The notes beneath the pieces were generated by a model. It made no database searches and was not told the DNA's origin. It saw only the letters and a program-made list of their open reading frames with translations. 54,634 nt of DNA from Peribacillus butanolivorans (GTDB lineage: Bacteria; Bacillota; Bacilli; Bacillales; DSM-1321). Below are positions 49,284-54,634 of the stretch, in pieces. Position 1 is the stretch's first letter; each line of letters begins with the position of its first letter. Where the stretch lies: NCBI RefSeq assembly GCF_001273755.1, contig NZ_LGYA01000007.1, positions 1-54,634 on the forward strand, given 5' to 3'. The position numbers and the translations under genes are program-made.

Positions 49284-50488
49284 TTATATTTCCTTTTGCT
49301 TCGCTTCATGAAAAGCTGTTTTAACCTTATCCAACAGATCTTTATCCGAAATCAACCGGTAGCCTGTAAGCGCAAGAGCTTTTGCACCAGTGAGGATGGC
49401 TTTGTCTCCTTCTTGAGATTTAGCACAGTCGCGGAATTCATTCGTATGGGCAATCAAATCATCTGGTCCAATTTTTATATATGGATGGGCTGTCGGAACT
49501 ATATGGCTTACGTTCCCCGCATCAGTCGAACCAAAGCCACTATCTTTTCTAGGAGCTACCGTTTCTCCTAATTGAGTCAGTTCTTCCTTTAACAGTTCAT
49601 CAAGAACTGGATTTATGACAAAATCAAGCACTTCATTTTGGAAACGTTCGACTTTAACTGTGCTTCCTGTGGCAAGTGCAGCCCCTTCAGCAACATCACG
49701 TATTTTACGTGATACATCTTGGCATAGCTTCCATGTTGTTGCTCTAATGTAAAATCGGGCAGAAGCATATTCAGGAATGATGTTAGGTGCTTCTCCACCA
49801 TTGGTTATTATTCCGTGGATTTTGACCTCAGATGGGAGTTGCTGACGTAAAGCACTAATGCTATTAAATAGCTGAATAACCCCGTCAAGAGCATTCACAC
49901 CTTGTTCAGGAGCAGCAGCTGCATGTGCTGATTTTCCGTAAAAATGAAAATCAAGTGGATCTACAGCCAAAAATGGACTTGTTACACCAGTTTGACCAGC
50001 TGGATGGATAATGATGGCTGCATCTACCTCATCAAACAAACCGTGCTTCGCAAAGCTGCCTTTTGCACTTCCATTTGGCCCTCCCTCTTCAGCAGGTGTT
50101 CCGAAAACAATCACCTCTCCACCTGTTACCTCTAGTACTTGAGATAGTGAAATTCCTGCTGCGACACTCGTAGTGCCATGATATTATGGCCGCAAGCATG
50201 TCCTAAACCTGGCAATGCATCATACTCAGCTAAAAAAGCAATTTTGGGGCCTTTCTTTGCAGAGGCTTTTTTGGCGATGAATCCTGTTTCATGCCCAGCT
50301 ATATTACGGTTTACTTCAAATCCTGCATCTTGAAGTAATTTGGTCAACGTATCCGAAGCAAAGAACTCTTGATTCCCAATTTCGGGGTTTGCATGAATGG
50401 CTTGACTCGTTTCGATATATAATTCGGAATGAAGGTCGATGTGATTCTCAATGATTTGCTGATGCGACTTCGCTAATTCAATTCCCAT
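49284..50488 (-). pseudogene. M20-family amidohydrolase/aminobenzoyl-glutamate utilisation-like peptidase, single frameshift
   Basis: Two adjacent frames together make one M20D metallopeptidase of about 400 residues. The first part (from 50488, RBS AGGGGAG) ends HACGHNIMA and then runs into a stop; the second frame, if entered at about 50176-50180, continues GTTSVAAGISLSQVLEVTGG and IVFGTPAEEGG without other defects. Restoring one base at ATCATGGC (to ATCATTGGC) joins them. Metal-binding HACGH, AEEGG and the C-terminal SGFGSTDAGNVSH are intact. Either a recent inactivation or a sequencing error. It lies downstream of metNIQ behind a terminator and may share function with it. Confidence 0.85.
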
Positions 50489-50529
50489 ATTCTTATCTCC
50501 CCTTTTTATTTATTTGTATAAAAAAAGCA

Positions 50530-50558
50530 GCCGGATAGGTAACTTGAATCCATCCGGC
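50530..50558 (-). terminator. metNIQ terminator
   Basis: GCCGGAT and ATCCGGC pair across a 15-nt loop. Read leftwards, TGCTTTTTTT follows. It lies 24 bp after the metQ stop and before the peptidase gene. Confidence 0.85.
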
Positions 50559-50581
50559 ATTCCTTCACTTTGTTCTATTCA

Positions 50582-51454
50582 TCATTTTTCATTGGCTGGT
50601 TTTGTCCAAGCATCTTGGTAATTCACTAATTCATCTACAGAAACATATGCAGGAATGGTGTTTCCTTTAAACGTTTTTTCAATGAACGCTTCCACTTCTT
50701 TTGATTGATAAAGTTCAACTAACTTTTGTAGTTCAGGACGATCGGCATTTCCCTTTTTAACCGCAATGATATTAATATATGGTTTCGCTGTTTTACTTTC
50801 ATGGAATAATGCATCTTTTAAAGTAAGGCCTGCTTCAACGGCAAAGTTATTATTAATGGCTGAAGCATCGGCATCATCCAATAGACGCGGCGTATTGCCA
50901 GCAGCTACAGGTTTGATTTTCAAATTTTTCGGATTTTCTTTAATAATATCTAATGATCCTGATCCATTAAATTCCTCTTTCAATGTAATCAAACCAGCTT
51001 CTTGAAGAAGCAGTAATGCACGTCCAAAGTTTGTTGCTTCATTCGGAACAGCTACAGTAGCACCATTTGGAAGATCCTTGAGATCTTTGTGTTTTTTCGA
51101 ATAAAGGCCCATAGGTGCAATGACAGTCGATCCGATGGCCTCTAATTTCAGATTTTGATCTTGAACGAATTCATCGAAATAGGCAACTGTTTGGAATGAA
51201 TTCGCATCAATTTCTCCTTCACTTAACGCAAGGTTCGGTTGGATATAATCATTAAAAGTAACAAGTTCGATATTCAGCCCATCCTTTTTCGCTAAGTCAA
51301 CAATGTATTCCCATGTTCTCGTATCCCCGCTACTGACACCGACTTTCACTGTTTTCACATCATCTGAATTACCTGTTGACTCCGCTTTGTTTCCACATGC
51401 TGCACCAACGACGGCAAATGCTAATACCATGATTGTTAATAAGATTTTCTTCAT
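50582..51454 (-). CDS. metQ: methionine-binding lipoprotein
   Basis: 290 residues of the NlpA/MetQ family. Signal peptide with lipobox VVGAAC and Cys20, followed by the binding fold VKTVKVGVSSGDTRTWEYI. Conserved blocks include DANSFQT near 85-91 and NNFAVEAGLTLKDALF. It catches L-methionine (or D-methionine) for the MetNI transporter. RBS TAGGAGGTAGG; last gene of the operon, 22 bp after metI. The S-box upstream places it in the methionine regulon. Confidence 0.93.
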   Translation of the reverse strand: MKKILLTIMVLAFAVVGAACGNKAESTGNSDDVKTVKVGVSSGDTRTWEYIVDLAKKDGLNIELVTFNDYIQPNLALSEGEIDANSFQTVAYFDEFVQDQNLKLEAIGSTVIAPMGLYSKKHKDLKDLPNGATVAVPNEATNFGRALLLLQEAGLITLKEEFNGSGSLDIIKENPKNLKIKPVAAGNTPRLLDDADASAINNNFAVEAGLTLKDALFHESKTAKPYINIIAVKKGNADRPELQKLVELYQSKEVEAFIEKTFKGNTIPAYVSVDELVNYQDAWTKPANEK

Positions 51455-51476
51455 TTTTCCTACCTCCTAATAATTG

Positions 51477-52148
51477 TTATCTTCTTCTGATTTTTTTTGA
51501 AACAAAATTCCCGGTGGATTGCAATAATTGAACGATGATCACGAGCGCCGCTACGGTGACGACCATCGTCATCGTATCAAATCTTTGATAACCGTAAGCT
51601 AAGGCTAAATCTCCTACCCCACCTGCACCGACAGCACCTGCCATAGCAGTAGATCCAACAAGGCCAATTGTCGCTGTTGTAAATGTAAGGATCAACGAAC
51701 TAAGTCCCTCGGGAATCAAAAAGCGATAAATGATTTGCCATGTCGTCGCCCCCATCGCCTGAGCTGCCTCGATGATCCCTTTGTCCACTTCCAACAGGGA
51801 GTTCTCCACAAGCCGGGCAATATAAGGAGCCGCGTAAAAGATTAGCGGAACAATGGCCGCATTCGTTCCGATCGCACTGCCGACAATCATTCTGGTAAAC
51901 GGAATAAGTGCTACAAGCAAGATGATGAAAGGAACCGACCGCAATATATTGATGACCGGGTTCAATACATTAAAGATCCATTTATTCTCCAGGATGTGAC
52001 CCTTTCTTGTAATGACAAGTAAGATTCCTAGCGGAAGTCCAATCAGCCCGGAAAATATCAATGAGATGGCTACCATATAAAGTGTGTCACCGAAAGCTGT
52101 CGACAGCTGGTCTGCCGTTATTTCCATTCCCCAAAGTGTATTACCCAT
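51477..52148 (-). CDS. metI: methionine ABC transporter permease
   Basis: 223 residues, about five or six membrane helices, ABC transporter permease of the MetI/MetP family. The ATPase-contacting loop is EAAQAMGATTWQIIYRFLIPE, about 125-145. It starts inside the end of metN (8-bp overlap; RBS GAGGTGCAG), so the two are translationally coupled. It is called metP in B. subtilis. Confidence 0.93.
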   Translation of the reverse strand: MGNTLWGMEITADQLSTAFGDTLYMVAISLIFSGLIGLPLGILLVITRKGHILENKWIFNVLNPVINILRSVPFIILLVALIPFTRMIVGSAIGTNAAIVPLIFYAAPYIARLVENSLLEVDKGIIEAAQAMGATTWQIIYRFLIPEGLSSLILTFTTATIGLVGSTAMAGAVGAGGVGDLALAYGYQRFDTMTMVVTVAALVIIVQLLQSTGNFVSKKIRRR

Positions 52149-53163
52149 TTATCTGCACCTCCTGGACGAGAATCCCCTCATCTTTAATATATTGATAAGC
52201 CTTGTCCACCTCTTGTTTGTTCCCTGTCACTTCAATAATTAAATTTCCAAAAGGTGTTTCCTGAATTTCAGAAATATTAGCTGATAAAACACTTAAATGA
52301 ACATCAAATTTCTTCGAGATGGTTGAAAGTAAAGGATTGCCTGATGTAGTACCAATAAAGTTAATTTTCCAAATAATCGGAATATATGATCCGATATTTT
52401 TCAGGAAACTTTGTGGGATCTCGTCGTGAATAACAGTTCGTACAAAGTTTTTTGCGATATCTGTTTGGGGCTTCGCAAAAACTTCGAAAACCGAACCTTG
52501 TTCAACCACGCGTCCGCCTTCCATGACCGCAACCTTATTGCAAATTTCCCTAATTACAGACATTTCATGAGTGATTAGCAAAATGGTAATATTATATTCT
52601 TTATTAATTTTTTTTAAGAGTTGCAGTACAGCACTCGTTGTTTGTGGATCCAATGCTGACGTCGCTTCATCACACAAAAGAATCGATGGGTTGGTAGCCA
52701 ACGCTCTAGCAATCCCTATTCGTTGCTTTTGACCGCCAGACAATTGTTCCGGATAACTCCTTGCTTTACTTGATAAGCCAACGAACTCTAACAACTCGCC
52801 TACCCGCTCTTTGATTTCTTTACTGGGAGTTCCCGATAAAACTAGCGGCATGGCAATATTATCAAAAACTGTCTTTGAGTTAAGTAAGTTAAAATGTTGA
52901 AAAATCATGCCGATTTTTTTCTTTTCTGCCCGTAATTCCTTCGGATTCAATTTGGTTAAATCCTTTCCCCCAACAATAACCTGTCCATCTGAAGGGTGTT
53001 CGAGTAGATTGACTAACCGAATCAACGTACTTTTTCCGGCTCCACTATAACCGACAACACCAAAAATATCGCCTTTTTCAACTGTCAAATTAATTCCTTT
53101 CAAAGCTTCAACAGTCTGTTTCTTTGTTTGATAAACCTTTTTAACATTTTGAAACTCAATCAT
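52141..53163 (-). CDS. metN: methionine ABC transporter ATPase
   Basis: 340 residues, close to B. subtilis MetN (341). Walker A GYSGAGKST near 38-46, signature LSGGQKQRIGIARAL, Walker B ILLCDEATSALDP, and a C-terminal NIL domain (FVRTVIHDEIP onwards) that binds methionine and inhibits transport in the family. I chose the ATG at 53163 with GGGGGGAG five bases upstream; an in-frame ATG at 53223 lies without a ribosome site and is followed by unrelated residues. S-box, terminator and a block of repeats precede it. Confidence 0.93.
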   Translation of the reverse strand: MIEFQNVKKVYQTKKQTVEALKGINLTVEKGDIFGVVGYSGAGKSTLIRLVNLLEHPSDGQVIVGGKDLTKLNPKELRAEKKKIGMIFQHFNLLNSKTVFDNIAMPLVLSGTPSKEIKERVGELLEFVGLSSKARSYPEQLSGGQKQRIGIARALATNPSILLCDEATSALDPQTTSAVLQLLKKINKEYNITILLITHEMSVIREICNKVAVMEGGRVVEQGSVFEVFAKPQTDIAKNFVRTVIHDEIPQSFLKNIGSYIPIIWKINFIGTTSGNPLLSTISKKFDVHLSVLSANISEIQETPFGNLIIEVTGNKQEVDKAYQYIKDEGILVQEVQING

Positions 53164-53254
53164 TCTGTCTCCCCCCATGCTGTTTATTTGTACGAATTCA
53201 TTATCCAGAGAAGAGCTTTGCAAAGTTTCATAATGATAGGGTTGAATTTTCGTA

Positions 53255-53368
53255 ACTCACGAGTAATTGTGTGAAACTCACGAGTAAATGCGCGAAACTC
53301 ACGAGTAAATCTGTCAAACTCACGAGTAATTGCTTATAATTCACGATTAGTGCGCAAAACTTGCGAAT
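53255..53368. repeat. six palindromic units with 21-bp period in the metN leader
   Basis: ACTCACGAGT occurs at 53255, 53276, 53297 and 53318, exactly 21 bp apart, with decayed units at 53339 (ATTCACGATT) and 53359 (ACTTGCGAAT). Each core is a palindrome ACTC-AC-GAGT. The spacers AATTGTGTGA, AAATGCGCGA, AAATCTGTCA vary. It lies between the S-box terminator and the metN start, in the transcribed leader. Confidence 0.9.
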
Positions 53369-53412
53369 AATTACACCAATTCTCCAAATAACCATATACA
53401 TTCTGAATAAAC

Positions 53413-53454
53413 AAAAGAGGCCTCTTCCGTCATCAGACAGAAGAGGCCTCTTTT
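53413..53454 (-). terminator. S-box terminator of metNIQ
   Basis: AAAAGAGGCCTCTTCCGTC and GACAGAAGAGGCCTCTTTT form a long stem with small mismatch around ATCA, followed on the minus strand by GTTTATT. It is the expression platform of the S-box. Each arm also contains the self-complementary GAGGCCTC. Confidence 0.9.
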
Positions 53455-53503
53455 AGACATAAAAAAGAGTAAACTCTTAAATTAATTATCTAAGAAAAGC
53501 TCC

Positions 53504-53615
53504 TTCTTATCTTTCAAACTTTCGTCCGTTGGAATTAGCACAGTATTTTTACAAAAGTAAAAACCCGCTGCCGAGGTATCATAGGGCCAAGTCCCTCCAC
53601 ATCTCTTGATAAGAA
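53504..53615 (-). promoter_or_regulatory. S-box (SAM-I) riboswitch
   Basis: Minus strand: TTCTTATCAAGAGATGTGG then AGGGACTTGGCCCTATGATACC, GGCAGCGGGTTTTT and TGTGCTAATTCC, ending AAGATAAGAA. P1 is TTCTTATC with GATAAGAA. These are the conserved S-box segments. When S-adenosylmethionine is plentiful the downstream terminator forms and methionine import is shut down (known mechanism). Confidence 0.96.
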
Positions 53616-53643
53616 ATAACGTATTTATTTAATTATGTTCCTC

Positions 53644-53672
53644 ACTATATATTCAAATTTCACTAATGTCAA
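53644..53672 (-). promoter_or_regulatory. metNIQ promoter
   Basis: TTGACA (53667-53672) and TATAGT (53644-53649), 17 bp apart on the minus strand, about 30 bp before the S-box. Confidence 0.85.
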
Positions 53673-54156
53673 CTCTATTTTGAATAATGAAAATATTTTT
53701 ATAGTATAATTATTAATCGTTCATTTAACTATACCTTAAGACAGGTCAGATTTTGCCCTGCATACCATGTATACGGTCAACCTAGGCATAGACTCTATTA
53801 CAAAAAAACGAAAACATAACGAAGTCAGTCAGGATCAGGACTTCCTTCCTCATAAGGAAAGCTCTGTATCTTGATAAAATAACGGCAAACTTTTGGCAAA
53901 CTCACTATTCGGGTTGCTACTCACGGTCTGCCTTATCCATGCGGGGAGCTCCCTGCGACCCCTACTCTTACAATCTTTTGATTGGGGTTTACGTTTGTTT
54001 TTGAGTTTTTGACCATTTTTTGATAGCAAACTTTCGGTACGTTTAGTATCAAATGAAAAAACAATAATATATAGTTCCATATATTTCGTGGTGAAAATGC
54101 GGTTATAAACTTTTTTGCATCTGTTTTAAATATGTGAGGACCCTTTGCCCTCATAT
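53673..54156. other. intergenic region without recognised gene
   Basis: Short overlapping frames on the minus strand lack ribosome sites. One stretch read leftwards (about 53930-53970) contains GTAGGGGTCGCAGG, like the variable and T-arm region of a tRNA gene, but the rest of a tRNA is absent. GAAGTC/GACTTC and CTTTCC/GGAAGG inverted repeats occur near 53820-53870. Confidence 0.35.
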
Positions 54157-54188
54157 CTGTAATAATAAAAGTTCATTTATTATTACAG
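54157..54188. repeat. 13-bp perfect inverted repeat
   Basis: CTGTAATAATAAA (54157-54169) and TTTATTATTACAG (54176-54188) are exact complements around AGTTCA. A second, smaller inverted repeat (TGAGG/CCTCA) precedes it. No T run typical of a terminator follows. The remainder to 54634 contains only a 36-codon frame (starting near 54304) without a ribosome site, so I call no gene there. Confidence 0.6.
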
Positions 54189-54634
54189 GGAAGGAAGACT
54201 ACACATGTTTTTTTCACCTTTAGCATCTTTATAAAAGCTCCTTCCTTAGAAGAGTTTATTTCTTTTAATTAAAAAACAATCGATAGGGTTTGAATTCTAT
54301 AGTATGTCTGTCTACTTATCAGCAAAAACAAATCGCTATTTAGAAGCTTCTAATTTTGTCGATATCTACTCAGAATTTGTAGATATTTCTCGGGAAATTG
54401 TTGAAATTTGAAAATGGTGATTCCGAATAGTTGGAACAAAGGAATTTCTACTTTTGATTTGATTGCCTTAGGTTTAAATAGTTCTAACGCAAATTAACAC
54501 CTTAATATCGTAAAGGAGACTAAAAAAAAGGTAATGAAACCTTTTTCTTATTGCAGTAATGTTTCGTAATGGGTTCTTTGTTGTTCAGTTTTAAGCTATG
54601 ACATATCGTTTGTCAGTTAGATGTTCATTTCATG

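Noticed and set aside
53255..53368. CRISPR array
   Set aside because: The units are 21 bp in period with 10-bp cores and 11-bp spacers, too short for CRISPR; no cas genes are present.
53850..54154. Two overlapping minus-strand frames of 73 and 76 codons
   Set aside because: No ribosome sites; part of the translation (VGVAGSSPHG) looks like the spurious product of tRNA-like sequence.
54304..54411. 36-codon frame ending SREIVEI
   Set aside because: No good ribosome site and no supporting context.

Overview
The window looks like a chromosomal segment of a low-GC, spore-former-type Bacillaceae bacterium. Peribacillus or a close relative is my guess from overall similarity, not something the window proves. 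The evidence is Bacillus-type gene order (moxR/DUF58/tgpA-like/guaA/pbuG, yukEDCB-yueBC, hutPHUI, metNIQ), AGGAGG ribosome sites, sigma-A promoters and Bacillus-style RNA control: two guanine riboswitches, a cobalamin riboswitch, an S-box, a GlcT leader and a HutP leader.

Layout. 1-182: leader and tandem promoters of an rRNA operon that runs leftwards out of the window. 349-3650: glucose PTS ptsG and its antiterminator glcT. 3669-7320: pbuG and guaA, each behind its own guanine riboswitch, all leftward. 7317-11670: a moxR / DUF58 / transglutaminase-like cell-envelope operon. 11881-13797: a rightward cobalamin riboswitch operon with a degenerate cobalamin adenosyltransferase-like protein and a BtuF-like lipoprotein. 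13985-14062: an unlisted 25-residue membrane peptide. 14107-24091: a complete leftward type VII secretion locus (esxA-esaB-essB-essC-esaA-essA). 24504-25790: a nucleoside hydrolase preceded by a LacI-type helix-turn-helix remnant. 26571-29546: glycine betaine transporter (OpuA ATPase plus a permease-binding protein fusion). 29757-30891: tandem 254-bp non-coding repeats and a glutamate dehydrogenase remnant. 30935-36577: the hut histidine degradation operon (hutP, hutH, hutU, hutI), lacking hutG and hutM. 37190-43436: a small unknown gene, an IS6-type transposase remnant, then a sigma-54 activator divergent from a YfcC-type transporter and an isoaspartyl dipeptidase. 44136-47231: an acetolactate synthase-like enzyme with an aldehyde dehydrogenase. 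47427-50488: a D,D-carboxypeptidase and a frameshifted M20 peptidase. 50530-53672: metNIQ methionine importer under S-box control. 53673-54634: no gene recognised.

The genes form metabolic modules: purine salvage and GMP synthesis share one ligand-sensing logic; hut, isoaspartyl peptide and M20 functions point to amino-acid scavenging. Most unusual are the self-contained sigma-54/YfcC/IadA module, with a -24/-12 promoter and an upstream inverted repeat; six palindromes phased at 21 bp in the metN leader; a probable AUU start codon for esaB; a shared operator-like motif at two hut promoters; and the orphan B12-regulated pair. Several boundaries between modules carry gene debris (LacI, glutamate dehydrogenase, IS6 transposase, glutamate synthase-like), so the 25-44 kb part appears to have been rearranged repeatedly.
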